Shown piece by piece: positions 31,684-40,520 of a stretch of DNA of 64,000 bases; within the stretch, counting starts at the first letter, position 1, and the number at the start of each line of letters is the position of its first letter. A program made the position numbers and the translations under genes. Location: contig CP091241.1 of NCBI GenBank assembly GCA_027627685.1, positions 2,233,191 to 2,297,190 on the forward strand, read 5' to 3'. Under the pieces are notes generated by a model. The model saw nothing but the letters and a program-made list of their open reading frames with translations. It was not told the DNA's origin and ran no database searches. This DNA comes from Hyphomonadaceae bacterium ML37 (GTDB lineage Bacteria; Pseudomonadota; Alphaproteobacteria; Caulobacterales; Maricaulaceae).

Positions 31684-34600
31684 ATGTTTAATCGTTTCAA
31701 ACATGCTTCCAGGCTGCTTGCGAGCGGGTCTGGCCTCGCACTCGCCATGGCCGCTGCGCCGGGCCTGGCTCTGGCCCAGGAGGCTGAAGAGCCCGCGGCC
31801 GAGACGCGCCCCGCAGACGTGGTGACCATCACCGGTTCGCGCATTGCGCGGGACCCGAACCTCGTCTCTCCGGTGCCCGTCCAGTCACTGACAGCCGAAG
31901 CGCTGCAGCTGTCCGGCGAGGTGAGCCTGGCCGACGTGGTCAACCGCATCCCGGCCCTGCTGTCGTCAACCACCGCCGAACAGGGCCTGACGGGCGCCAA
32001 CGCGCTGAACCTGCGCGGCCTGGGCAGCGTTCGCACCCTGACACTGGTCAATGGCCGGCGCCACGTGGCCGGCTTTGAAGGCGATCAGGCGGTGGATATC
32101 GGCTCGATCCCGCGCGGCCTGGTCGAGCGCGTCGAAGTGCTCACGGGCGGCGCCTCCGCGATCTACGGATCGGACGCGGTCACCGGCGTGGTGAACTTCA
32201 TCCTGCGCGACGATTTCGAGGGTGCGCGCTATGACGCCCGCTTCGGCATGTCGAGCCGCGGCGACGCGGAAAACGCCTCGCTGCAGGCGCTGTGGGGCCG
32301 CAATTTCCTCGAAGGCCGCGGCAATGTCACCCTGGCGCTCGATTACACTTTCGATTCGGTGCTGCGCTTCGGCGACCGCCCCTGGTCGGCGAATAACGGG
32401 CTGTCGCGCTCGCTGCCGAACCCGGCGCTGCGCTTCCAGCAAGGCGATATCGGCGCCTCGACGCCGCTGTTCGCCAATTTCTATAGTTTCCAGCAGACGG
32501 GCCGTTATCCGTATGGCCTGGGCATTCCCACGTCGGCGCAGGCCTTCATCAACGCCTATAACGCCACATTCGGCACCACATTGACGGTCAATGATCTCAG
32601 TGCGGCCGAACTGGCGTTGATCGAGCGGCGCAACACCTCGCCCTCGCGCGCCATCCTGCCCCAGCCGAACTTCTCGATCTCATCGCGGCGCGGCGTGATC
32701 TCGCCGGGCAATTTCGGCCTCGCCCCGGGGATCGACACCAATGGCAACGGCACGGACGACTGTGTTGAGTCCTTCGTCGGCTGGAACAACTCACTCGTTG
32801 GCACCGGCTCGTTCGGCCTCGCCGGCGGCTGCTGGGTGGTCAATGACGACGGCACTGTGCGGCCCTATCGCGACGGCCTGATCGCCGGCAATTTCAACCA
32901 GTTCGGCGGCGACGGCATCGAGGATGTCTTCGACCAGACCTATCTGATCCCGCAGACCGAGCGGATCACGGCCAATCTGACTGCGCACTATGATCTGACG
33001 CCCAGCATGCGCGCCTTCTTCGAGTTCAAGGCGTCCCAGTCGGTCACCCAGCGCGGCACGCCGCTCAACACCTTCTATGACCTGCTGTACGGCGCCCCGG
33101 ACAACCCGTTCATTCCTGCCGAGCTGCAGGGACTGGCCTTGTCTACCGGCGGTCTGTTCATCACGCGCGACCCGACCGATCTGGGTCCGAACGTGACCCA
33201 GTTCACCCGCGACACCTATCGCCTGGTCGGCGGGTTGAACGGTGAGTTGCCCAATGGCTGGAACTGGGAAATCTCCGCCAATTACGGCCAGTTCACCAAC
33301 ACCATCAAAGACCGTAACGCCGTTCTGCTGGACCGCTTCTTTGCGGCCATTGACGTGGTCAGCGGCCCGGGCGGCGCACCGGTTTGCCGCTCCGATCTTG
33401 ATCCGAGCGCGATTCCGCCAACGACGATTTTCGGCATCCCGTTCTTTGACCCGGGTTTCTACAGCTTCACGCCGGGCGACGGGCAGTGCCGTCCGGCCAA
33501 TATCTGGGGCGGGCCCAACGGGATCAGCGCCGACGCGGTGGACTTCATAACCACGACAACAGTCGACGAGCTGCGCCTGGAGCAGACCGTGCTGAGCGGT
33601 TTCCTGACCGGCGACTTCAGCAACTGGTTCAGCCTGCCCGCCGGGCCGGTGAGCTTTGCGACCGGCATCGAATACCGCAGGGAAACCAGCCGCCTCGACC
33701 GCAACAATGTCGACCTGGGCATTCTGCCGGCCGGCTCGCCGTTCGGCGAGGGCACGCTGATCTCCGACGTGTCGGCCAATGGCTCGCTGGGCTTCGCCGC
33801 AGACAGCCAGTTCTTCAACTCCTCAGGCGAGTATGACGTCACCGACGCCTTTATCGAACTGTCCGTGCCGATCCTGGCCAATCTGCCGCTGGCCCGGGAA
33901 CTGACCCTGGACGGCGCGTACCGCTATGCCGACTACTCGACCGTGGGCGGGGCAGAGACCTGGAATCTGGGCCTGCTGTGGACGCCGATCGAGGACATCT
34001 CGTTCCGCGGCACCTTGTCCCAGGCCAACAGGGCGCCGAATATTGACGAGCTGTTCCGCCCGGATAACCCCGCCTTCTTCCGCCCGATCGACCCGTGTGA
34101 CGCGGCCGAAATCGGCAATGCGTCCGACCCGGCCCAGCGCGCCGCCAACTGCCAGGCGGGCGGCAACGGCCTGCCGGCGCTGCCGGACACCTACACCGAT
34201 CCGCTGTCGGCCCGCTTCCCGGGCGTGGCGGGCGGCAACGCCAACCTGTCCGAGGAAACCGCCGAGACCCAGACTTTGGGTCTGGTGTTCACCCCGCGCA
34301 TCCTGCCGGGCTTCAACTTCACGCTCGACTACTGGAATGTGGAGATCCAGGACGGCATCGGCTTCGTGACCGCCCAGCAGATCGTCGACGGCTGCTATGA
34401 CAGCTCCGACTTCCCCAACAGCAATTTCTGCACCCTGTTCACCCGCGAGACCGACACGACCTCGCCGCAGTTCGGCGGCTTCCGCTTCCTGCGCCAGTCC
34501 TTCGTCAACTTCGCGTCCATCGAGGCGCAAGGCTACGATTTCGCCGCCAACTATTCCTTCAGCTGGCGGGACATGGACTTCCGCCTGGGCGTCAGCGGCA

Positions 34601-34995
34601 CCAAGCAGGAGCAGCTGGACTACTTCACCAATCCGCTGGACGCGTCTGACGTGAACACGGAACTGGAAGAGATCCGCAGCCCGATCTGGGCCGGCAACGC
34701 CAATTTCGGCGTGACCCGCGGGGGTCTGTCGCTGGGCTGGAACACCCAGTATGTGGGGGAGCAGGTGCTGACCGGTGTCGAGATCGAGACCGTCGACGCC
34801 CTGTTCGGCGACGCAGGCTGGGCGCCGGAAATGTATATCCACAACTTCAACGCCGCCTACCGCCTGAACGAAACCGTCCGCTTCTACGGCGGCGTCAACA
34901 ACATCTTTGACGAATTCCCCTATGTGACCGAACGGGCCTGGCCTACCGGTCCGCGCGGGCGGTTCTTCTTCGTCGGCGTGGAGGCCAATTTCTGA
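31684..34995 (+). CDS. TonB-dependent outer-membrane receptor
   Basis: An 1103-residue outer-membrane transporter. The signal peptide is cleaved near residue 31 (LALAQ). A TonB-box-like ITGSRI lies around residues 50-55, followed by a plug domain (ALNLRGLGSVRTLTLVNGRR, DIGSIPRGLVERVEVLTGGASAIYGSDAVTGVVN) and a 22-strand barrel ending in aromatic F (VGVEANF). It resembles the large Caulobacterales/Sphingomonadales receptors for complex organic substrates such as peptides or oligosaccharides; the ligand is unknown. It is followed by an intrinsic terminator. Confidence 0.95.
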   Translation: MFNRFKHASRLLASGSGLALAMAAAPGLALAQEAEEPAAETRPADVVTITGSRIARDPNLVSPVPVQSLTAEALQLSGEVSLADVVNRIPALLSSTTAEQGLTGANALNLRGLGSVRTLTLVNGRRHVAGFEGDQAVDIGSIPRGLVERVEVLTGGASAIYGSDAVTGVVNFILRDDFEGARYDARFGMSSRGDAENASLQALWGRNFLEGRGNVTLALDYTFDSVLRFGDRPWSANNGLSRSLPNPALRFQQGDIGASTPLFANFYSFQQTGRYPYGLGIPTSAQAFINAYNATFGTTLTVNDLSAAELALIERRNTSPSRAILPQPNFSISSRRGVISPGNFGLAPGIDTNGNGTDDCVESFVGWNNSLVGTGSFGLAGGCWVVNDDGTVRPYRDGLIAGNFNQFGGDGIEDVFDQTYLIPQTERITANLTAHYDLTPSMRAFFEFKASQSVTQRGTPLNTFYDLLYGAPDNPFIPAELQGLALSTGGLFITRDPTDLGPNVTQFTRDTYRLVGGLNGELPNGWNWEISANYGQFTNTIKDRNAVLLDRFFAAIDVVSGPGGAPVCRSDLDPSAIPPTTIFGIPFFDPGFYSFTPGDGQCRPANIWGGPNGISADAVDFITTTTVDELRLEQTVLSGFLTGDFSNWFSLPAGPVSFATGIEYRRETSRLDRNNVDLGILPAGSPFGEGTLISDVSANGSLGFAADSQFFNSSGEYDVTDAFIELSVPILANLPLARELTLDGAYRYADYSTVGGAETWNLGLLWTPIEDISFRGTLSQANRAPNIDELFRPDNPAFFRPIDPCDAAEIGNASDPAQRAANCQAGGNGLPALPDTYTDPLSARFPGVAGGNANLSEETAETQTLGLVFTPRILPGFNFTLDYWNVEIQDGIGFVTAQQIVDGCYDSSDFPNSNFCTLFTRETDTTSPQFGGFRFLRQSFVNFASIEAQGYDFAANYSFSWRDMDFRLGVSGTKQEQLDYFTNPLDASDVNTELEEIRSPIWAGNANFGVTRGGLSLGWNTQYVGEQVLTGVEIETVDALFGDAGWAPEMYIHNFNAAYRLNETVRFYGGVNNIFDEFPYVTERAWPTGPRGRFFFVGVEANF

Positions 34996-35019
34996 TCCAC
35001 GTCTGACGACGCCTTGAGG

Positions 35020-35050
35020 AAGGGCCGGAGCGGCGACGCTCCGGCCCTTT
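35020..35050 (+). terminator. Intrinsic terminator of the TonB receptor gene
   Basis: A strong GC stem (AAGGGCCGGAGCG at 35020-35032 pairing with 35037-35049) closes on a 4-nt loop and runs into a short T stretch, 25 nt after the stop. Confidence 0.8.
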
Positions 35051-35156
35051 GCGTTGGCCGGTTCAATTGTCAGCCGGCCGCGCCGCGCGGGTTGCGGCGG
35101 GGGGTGGGCGCGCCCATGTTGAAACTTCAACTTTCATCATCGGAGGCGCGACGCCC

Positions 35157-36278
35157 ATGCTGCACATCGACCTGCCCACACGCGGCGATCTTGACACCCT
35201 GCTGGGTGTGCGCGCCGACGCCTGTGTCTCGATCTATCTGCAAACCACGCCCCTGAGTCAGCAAAGCGACGAGGCGCGCATTGCGCTGTCCAACGCCGCC
35301 AAAGACGCGCACGGCCAGCTGGAAGCGGCCGGGTTCGACAAGCGCCGCCTGGCCGATCTGATGGAGTTGTTCGACGATCTCGATGAGGACGAGGATTTCT
35401 GGCGCCTGCAGGCCAATTCGCTGGCCGTGCTGGCCACGCCGGACCGCATCCGCACCTTCCGTCTGGCCAACAAGCTGACGCCGCAGACCGAAGTGGCTGA
35501 CCGCTTCTTCCTCAAACCCCTCCTGCGCGCGGTCACCTTCCCCCACGCCGCCTTCGTGCTGGCGCTGTCGGAAAACGCCGTGCGCCTGGTCGAGGTGTTC
35601 GCTGATCTGGGACCGCGCGAGGTGCGTGGCCTGGAACTGCCCAGCGACGCAGCCGGCTCGGTGGGCAAATCCACGCTCAATGACCGCGGCGCGTCGGGCC
35701 GCATTCAGGGCTCGGAAGGCCAGAATGTGCGCTTCCGCCAATATGCCCGCCAGGTCGATGCCGCGCTGCGCCCGGTGCTGAGCGGGCGCGATATTCCGCT
35801 CATTCTGGCCGCCACGGGCCGCCTCGCCTCGATCTTCCGCACGGTGAACACCTATCCCCATCTGGTGGCCGACACGATCGAGGAAAGCCCGGACCGCCTC
35901 AGCGAGGCCGAACTGTCGCAGCGCGCGCGCCCGGTGCTGGACGCCGCCTATGCGCTGGAGCTGTCGGCGCTGCGCGACCTGTTCGAGACACGCACCGGGC
36001 AGAACCGCACCACCACCGACATGGCCGACGCCGCCCACGCCGCCACGTTCGGGCGGATCGAGGCGCTGCTGGTGGACATCGACACCGTGGTGCCCGGCCG
36101 CATTGACGAGGAGACCGGCAAGCTGACGCTGGCCAAGGAAGCCGGGCCGGGCAGCTACGGCGTGGTGGACGAGATCGCCGCGCGGACGCTGGCCATGGGC
36201 GGGCGCGTGCTGGGCGTGCGCCGCGAAGACATTCCCGGCGGCGGCGAGCTGGCGGCGATTTTGCGCTACGCGGTGTAG
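35157..36278 (+). CDS. baeRF-type (bacterial release-factor-like) domain protein
   Basis: A 373-residue soluble protein resembling the bacterial members of the archaeo-eukaryotic release factor/Pelota superfamily (baeRF3/baeRF7 groups). The pattern is an N-terminal CVSIYLQTTPLS segment, a central region with NSLAVLATPDRIRTFRL and ALSENAVRLVEV, then a C-terminal L7Ae-like part with ATFGRIEALLVDIDTVVPG and GGRVLGVRREDIPG. Roles proposed for the family (ribosome rescue, stress) are predictions. ATG 35157 has GGAGG about 10 nt upstream. The nitrilase gene starts 2 nt after its stop. Confidence 0.78.
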   Translation: MLHIDLPTRGDLDTLLGVRADACVSIYLQTTPLSQQSDEARIALSNAAKDAHGQLEAAGFDKRRLADLMELFDDLDEDEDFWRLQANSLAVLATPDRIRTFRLANKLTPQTEVADRFFLKPLLRAVTFPHAAFVLALSENAVRLVEVFADLGPREVRGLELPSDAAGSVGKSTLNDRGASGRIQGSEGQNVRFRQYARQVDAALRPVLSGRDIPLILAATGRLASIFRTVNTYPHLVADTIEESPDRLSEAELSQRARPVLDAAYALELSALRDLFETRTGQNRTTTDMADAAHAATFGRIEALLVDIDTVVPGRIDEETGKLTLAKEAGPGSYGVVDEIAARTLAMGGRVLGVRREDIPGGGELAAILRYAV

Positions 36279-36280
36279 TC

Positions 36281-37405
36281 ATGCGGCTGGGAGGGATCGG
36301 CCTGGCGGCAGTCGTCGCGCTCGCGGGCACGTGGGGCATCTGGCGCCTGGCGCCTCACGCCCCGCCGCCCGAGCCCGGGGCGATCAGCCTGGCGCAATTC
36401 GGCGCAGCCTCAACCCGTGCGCTGATCGCCATCGAACCTGCGCTGACGCCCGCCGATTATCGCAGCGCCGCGGCGCTGGAGGCCGTACTGGCGCGCTATC
36501 TCGACAGGGCTGAGGGCGCAGGCGCGCTCGACGGACCGGCTGTGGCGGTTTTTCCCGAACATGCCGGCACCTGGCTGGTGGCGGCGCAGGCCCAGGCCGG
36601 AGTTTACCGCGCCGATACGGTCGAGGGCGCCATGACGGGCCTCGCCCTCACCCGTCCTGTCCGCACGCTGGCGGCGCTGGCCCGAAGCGGCGAAGGTGAC
36701 CGCATGGCCGCCGCCCTGTTCCGCGCGCGCGGCGCCGCCATGGCGCGCGATTATCAAGATGTCTTCTCCAGCCTCGCCCGCCGCTATGGCGTCACCCTCG
36801 TGGCGGGCTCCATCGTCCTGCCCGATCCCAGCGTCGAAGACGGCGTCATCACGGTGAACGCCGCAGGCCCCCTGTACAATGTCTCCGCCGTCTTCGCCCC
36901 GGACGGATCGGTGCATGAGGCGCTGGTGCGCAAGGTCTATCCCATCCCGTCCGAAGCCGGTTTCACCGCCGGTGCGCCCGCCTCGCCCCAGCCAGTGTTC
37001 GACACGCCTGCGGGCGCGCTGGGCGTGCTGATCTGCGCCGATTCCTGGCATGGTGACGTCTATGACGGCCTTGCTAGGCGCCCCGACCTGATCGCCGTGC
37101 CGGCCTATCTCCAGCCCGCCGGCGTGTGGGACGCGCCGTGGGGCGGCTATGTCACGCCCTGGCCCGATGATGCGCCGCACGAAGACGCCGGAGCACTCAC
37201 CGAAGCACAAGCCTGGATCGCCCACTCCCTGCCCCGCCGCCTCTCCGAAGCGGGCGCGCACGCCGGCATGACTGCCTTCGCGCGCGGATCGCTGTGGAAT
37301 ATGGGCGCCGACGGCCAGGCCCTGGCCGCCACCCGCGACGGGGTGAGGCTGGGTCCGCGCACCGATGACGGCGCTGTGGTGGTGCTGTGGCTGGAGGGGG
37401 ATTAG
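36281..37405 (+). CDS. Carbon-nitrogen hydrolase (nitrilase superfamily), membrane-anchored
   Basis: A 374-residue amidase-type enzyme. The catalytic triad is Glu93 (FPEHAG), Lys218 (LVRKVYP) and Cys252 (LICADSWHG). An N-terminal hydrophobic segment (residues 4-20) suggests a membrane anchor with the enzyme outside the cytoplasm, which is unusual for the superfamily apart from Lnt-like proteins. It is far shorter than Lnt and lacks its multi-pass N-terminus. It is operonic with the baeRF gene (2-nt gap) and convergent with the amine oxidase, overlapping it by 4 nt. Confidence 0.82.
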   Translation: MRLGGIGLAAVVALAGTWGIWRLAPHAPPPEPGAISLAQFGAASTRALIAIEPALTPADYRSAAALEAVLARYLDRAEGAGALDGPAVAVFPEHAGTWLVAAQAQAGVYRADTVEGAMTGLALTRPVRTLAALARSGEGDRMAAALFRARGAAMARDYQDVFSSLARRYGVTLVAGSIVLPDPSVEDGVITVNAAGPLYNVSAVFAPDGSVHEALVRKVYPIPSEAGFTAGAPASPQPVFDTPAGALGVLICADSWHGDVYDGLARRPDLIAVPAYLQPAGVWDAPWGGYVTPWPDDAPHEDAGALTEAQAWIAHSLPRRLSEAGAHAGMTAFARGSLWNMGADGQALAATRDGVRLGPRTDDGAVVVLWLEGD

Positions 37406-38751
37406 GGGCTGAGCGCCGCCCGCACCTCTTCTGCGGCCCGCTCGGCGGCTTCCAGCGCGCCTTCGAAATAGCCATAGCCTTCGCGGGCGGTCTCTGTTCC
37501 CGCCACGTGGATGGGGCCGATGGGGTCGCGCAATTGAGAGCCCAGCGTCGTCCACACGCCCGGCCCCATGAAGGCGGCGTAGCAGCCGCGGGTGTAGGGC
37601 TCGGACATCCAGTCCTGATCGGCATAGTCCAGTGGGTGGCGCGCGGCGTCGCCGAACACGGCGGCGAAGCTGTCCAGCACGGCGGCGCGCCGCTCGGCCG
37701 GGTCGCGGCCTGACCAGATCCGCGCCTCGTCGCCCTCGATAAAGCCCAGAAGCTGGCCCGCCTCGCGCCCGGCCTGCGTATTGTCGAAGGTCACGCGCAC
37801 CGGCGCCGGGCCGCCTACGGACTGACCCGACAGCCCCGCCTCGCGCCAGAAGGGGCGGTCATACTGGGCGACGCATTTGATGCACGCGCCCGCCGGCATG
37901 CGCCGCCACAGCGCGTCGCGCGCGGCGGGCAGCGGCGGATCGAAACGGATGCCCAGCGCCTGATTGGGCGGGAGTGCGAGAATGGCGCGGCGGGCGGAGA
38001 ACTCACCCGCCGGCGTCCATGCGGTCACGCCGTCATCGCTCCAGCGCAGGGCCTGCACCGGCGCGCCATAGGTGACGGCGCCGCCCAGACTATCGGCCAT
38101 TGCGTGCGCGAGACCGCCCATATCGCCATGCACCCGGTCCTGCTGGGCGCCGCCTGTCACCGAGATCAGGGCTTCAAATGACCGCCCCGCGCGGGCGTAG
38201 AACAGGGCGTGCAGCAGGGACAGCTCATGCGGTTCGGCGCAGAACACCGCGCCGATGGCGATGGCGAACATCTCTCTGGCGCGCGCGGTGAAGCCGCTGC
38301 GGGCCATGAAGTCAGCCACGGTGCGCCGGTCCCATTCCTCTGCTTTCGGGTGCGCCCAGGGCCGGGCGGGATCGAGCTGTTTCGCCATCGCCTCAAACCG
38401 CGCGAGCAGGCGGTTGAGGTCGAGGAGGACATGGACGGGCAGGGAGGGGATGGTCCCGCGATAGCGGCGCAGGCGTCCGCTGAACGCCACCAGATGATCG
38501 CCTTGATCCCAGAGCGGATAAGTGCGCGCGCCCATGGCCTCGATCAGGGCGTAGAGCCGGTCCTGGCCCGGCCCTGCCCACTGGCCGCCCAGATCCACCG
38601 TGTCGCCATTGGCGAAGGCGTGAGACAGGGCCCGTCCGCCGGGGCGTTCGCGCGCTTCGAGCACCCGTACGTCATATGTGTCCGACAAGAGCAGCGCGGC
38701 GTGAAGGCCGGAGAAGCCGACGCCGATGATCAGCACGTCGCTGTGCGTCAT
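37402..38751 (-). CDS. FAD-dependent amine oxidase
   Basis: A 449-residue flavin monoamine-oxidase-type enzyme. The Rossmann fingerprint IIGVGFSGLHAALLL sits at residues 8-22, with the second FAD motif ERPGGRALSH and LGGQWAGPGQDRL. The C-terminal FAD segment (GPIHVAGTETAREGYGYFEGA) is clear. It probably oxidises an amine or polyamine substrate; no substrate clue exists in the context. No signal peptide. Confidence 0.92.
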   Translation of the reverse strand: MTHSDVLIIGVGFSGLHAALLLSDTYDVRVLEARERPGGRALSHAFANGDTVDLGGQWAGPGQDRLYALIEAMGARTYPLWDQGDHLVAFSGRLRRYRGTIPSLPVHVLLDLNRLLARFEAMAKQLDPARPWAHPKAEEWDRRTVADFMARSGFTARAREMFAIAIGAVFCAEPHELSLLHALFYARAGRSFEALISVTGGAQQDRVHGDMGGLAHAMADSLGGAVTYGAPVQALRWSDDGVTAWTPAGEFSARRAILALPPNQALGIRFDPPLPAARDALWRRMPAGACIKCVAQYDRPFWREAGLSGQSVGGPAPVRVTFDNTQAGREAGQLLGFIEGDEARIWSGRDPAERRAAVLDSFAAVFGDAARHPLDYADQDWMSEPYTRGCYAAFMGPGVWTTLGSQLRDPIGPIHVAGTETAREGYGYFEGALEAAERAAEEVRAALSP

Positions 38752-38799
38752 GTCCCTTCCCCTTGCCGCTGCCCGTTCCGATCCCCGGGTAGCGCTCCG

Positions 38800-39327
38800 T
38801 CAGCCCAAAGGCTTGAGGTCGCGGGCATAGCGCGCGGCGTTCTCCACATAATGGTCAGCGCTGGCTTTCAGGAGTTCGGCCACGCCGTCCTCGATCTGTT
38901 TGACCACTTTGCCCGGCGCGCCCATCACCACCGAGCCGTCGGGAATCTCCTTGCCCTCGGTAATCAGGGCGTGGGCGCCGATGATGCAATTCCGGCCGAT
39001 TTTCGCGCCGTTGAGCACGGTCGCGCCGATGCCGATCAGCGTGTAGTCGCCCACCGTGCAGCCATGGAGCATGGCGTTGTGGCCCACCGTCACCCCGCGC
39101 CCCAGCGCCAGGGGAAAGCCCATATCGGTGTGCAGCACCGCCCCGTCCTGGACATTGGCGTCTTCGCCCAGCGTGATCATTTCATTGTCGCCGCGCAGCA
39201 CCGCGCCGAACCAGACCGAAGCGCCGCGCATCAGGGTCACCTTGCCGATCAGCGCCGCATCAGGCGCCGCCCAGGCGCCGTCCGGGCTGATCTGCGGCGT
39301 GTCTTCGCCGAGCGCGTAAAGGGTCAT
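38800..39327 (-). CDS. Gamma-class carbonic anhydrase-like hexapeptide protein
   Basis: A 175-residue left-handed beta-helix protein. Three metal-ligand histidines are conserved at His66, His83 and His88 ([14 protein letters not shown]), with hexapeptide repeats and a C-terminal helix. It belongs to the CaiE/YrdA/PaaY group, whose members bind zinc or iron and sometimes have CO2 hydration or thioesterase activity. Confidence 0.92.
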   Translation of the reverse strand: MTLYALGEDTPQISPDGAWAAPDAALIGKVTLMRGASVWFGAVLRGDNEMITLGEDANVQDGAVLHTDMGFPLALGRGVTVGHNAMLHGCTVGDYTLIGIGATVLNGAKIGRNCIIGAHALITEGKEIPDGSVVMGAPGKVVKQIEDGVAELLKASADHYVENAARYARDLKPLG

Positions 39328-39521
39328 GGGCCGGTCTCCTCAAAATGCGTGTGTCCAGGGCTGTGTCTGCGGCGCCGCAGTTTTGCGACATGTCAGTGAA
39401 GCGGTGACTCATACTTCATTCACTGTCCTAGGATGAGACTGTGAGTGCGATTCGCGATCAAGGGCGCGATTCGCCTCGCGCGCAGGAGAACCCTGCGCCG
39501 GGATGCTGGAAAGGAGGGCCT

Positions 39522-39659
39522 ATGCCATCCGCACCGCCAAATCGGGTCGCCCCGCCGCCGTTTGTCGCGCCGGCCCCGGTCCGTACCCTTGAATGCGCCG
39601 CATCCATCACCCCTCCGCACCCGCGCGAGGGGTTTTTTCTTGCCAATTGGAGGGCCTGA
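39522..39659 (+). CDS. Possible leader peptide upstream of phoH
   Basis: A 45-codon ORF starting MPSAPPNRVAPPPF, very Pro/Ala-rich, preceded by AAGGAGGGCCT, a strong ribosome binding site. Its end (NWRA-stop) contains the phoH ribosome binding site and stops 1 nt before the phoH ATG. An intrinsic terminator lies inside it, so if translated it could control read-through into phoH. Alternatively the stretch 39328-39660 holds only a small terminated RNA. No homology is recognised. Confidence 0.4.
   Translation: MPSAPPNRVAPPPFVAPAPVRTLECAASITPPHPREGFFLANWRA
39610..39638 (+). terminator. Intrinsic terminator / attenuator in the phoH leader
   Basis: CCCCTC (39610-39615) pairs with GAGGGG (39627-39632), extended by CGC/GCG with one bulged C, followed by six T residues. 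It lies 23 nt before the phoH start and inside the leader ORF. Confidence 0.7.
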
Positions 39660-39660
39660 A

Positions 39661-40413
39661 ATGGGCAAGCGAGCCGTCAAACGCCGTCAGGGTGGATTTA
39701 ACGCCGAAGCCTATGAAGAGGAGAAAGTCCGAGCGCTCTTTCCCGGATCGGGATGGAGCCCGGACGAGACCGACCCCATGCGCGACCAGCGTTATATCAA
39801 GTCGGTCAAACCCCGCTCGGAAGGCCAGGCGGTCCTGATGGACGCGATTGACGCGCATAACCTGGTGCTGGCGCTGGGACCGGCCGGCACGGGCAAGACC
39901 TATCTCGCCGTCGCCAAGGCGGTCGAAGCGCTGGAAGCCGGCGATATCGGACGCATCGTCCTGTCGCGCCCGGCTGTGGAGGCCGGCGAATCCATCGGCT
40001 TCCTGCCCGGCGCCATGGAAGAGAAACTCGCGCCCTATCTGCGCCCGCTCTATGACGCATTGTCAGACCGGCTCAGCCCCAAACGCCTCAAATCGCTGAT
40101 GGCTGAAGGCCTGATCGAGATCGCGCCCATCGGCTATATGCGCGGGCGCACGCTCAACAACGCCTTCGTGGTGGTCGACGAGGCGCAGAACTGCACCTAC
40201 GCCCAGCTGAAAATGCTGCTCACGCGCCTGGGCTGGAACTCCACCATGGTGGTGACCGGCGACCCCGCCCAGACCGACTTGCTGCCCGAGCTTTCAGGCC
40301 TGAAACCGATCTCCGAACGCCTCGCCGAGGTGGATGATATCGCCGTCGTGCAACTCAAGCCCGAAGACATCGTGCGCCACCCGCTGGTCGCCTCGATGCT
40401 TGAAGTGCTCTGA
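39661..40413 (+). CDS. PhoH family ATPase
   Basis: A 250-residue P-loop protein of the PhoH/PhoH2-core family. Walker A is GPAGTGKT (near residue 77) and Walker B-like VVVDEAQNCT follows, with VTGDPAQTDLL typical of the superfamily-1 helicase-like fold. It lacks the N-terminal KH/PhoH-like extension of YbeZ, so it resembles the short PhoH type. GGAGG precedes ATG 39661. Its RNA-metabolism role is inferred from the family; ybeY is not adjacent. Confidence 0.92.
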   Translation: MGKRAVKRRQGGFNAEAYEEEKVRALFPGSGWSPDETDPMRDQRYIKSVKPRSEGQAVLMDAIDAHNLVLALGPAGTGKTYLAVAKAVEALEAGDIGRIVLSRPAVEAGESIGFLPGAMEEKLAPYLRPLYDALSDRLSPKRLKSLMAEGLIEIAPIGYMRGRTLNNAFVVVDEAQNCTYAQLKMLLTRLGWNSTMVVTGDPAQTDLLPELSGLKPISERLAEVDDIAVVQLKPEDIVRHPLVASMLEVL

Positions 40414-40483
40414 AAGGGGGTGGTTTGAACGCGGCGCCCACGCGCCCTGTCAGCGCTGATACAAAACGGTCGCCACTTCATGC

Positions 40484-40519
40484 AAGGCTCTCCCGGACAG
40501 TATCCGGGAGAGCCTTTTT
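40484..40519 (+). terminator. Strong intrinsic terminator after phoH
   Basis: A 14-bp perfect stem (40484-40497 with 40503-40516) and a 5-nt loop, followed by a T-run ending at 40519. It ends only 1 nt before the ATG of the next gene. Confidence 0.9.
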
Positions 40520-40520
40520 C

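Noticed and set aside
39440-39640. Possible 4.5S/SRP or other known structured RNA before phoH
   Set aside because: The conserved GGAAGGAAGCAG core of SRP RNA is absent and no other known RNA consensus was recognised; kept only as a leader with a terminator.
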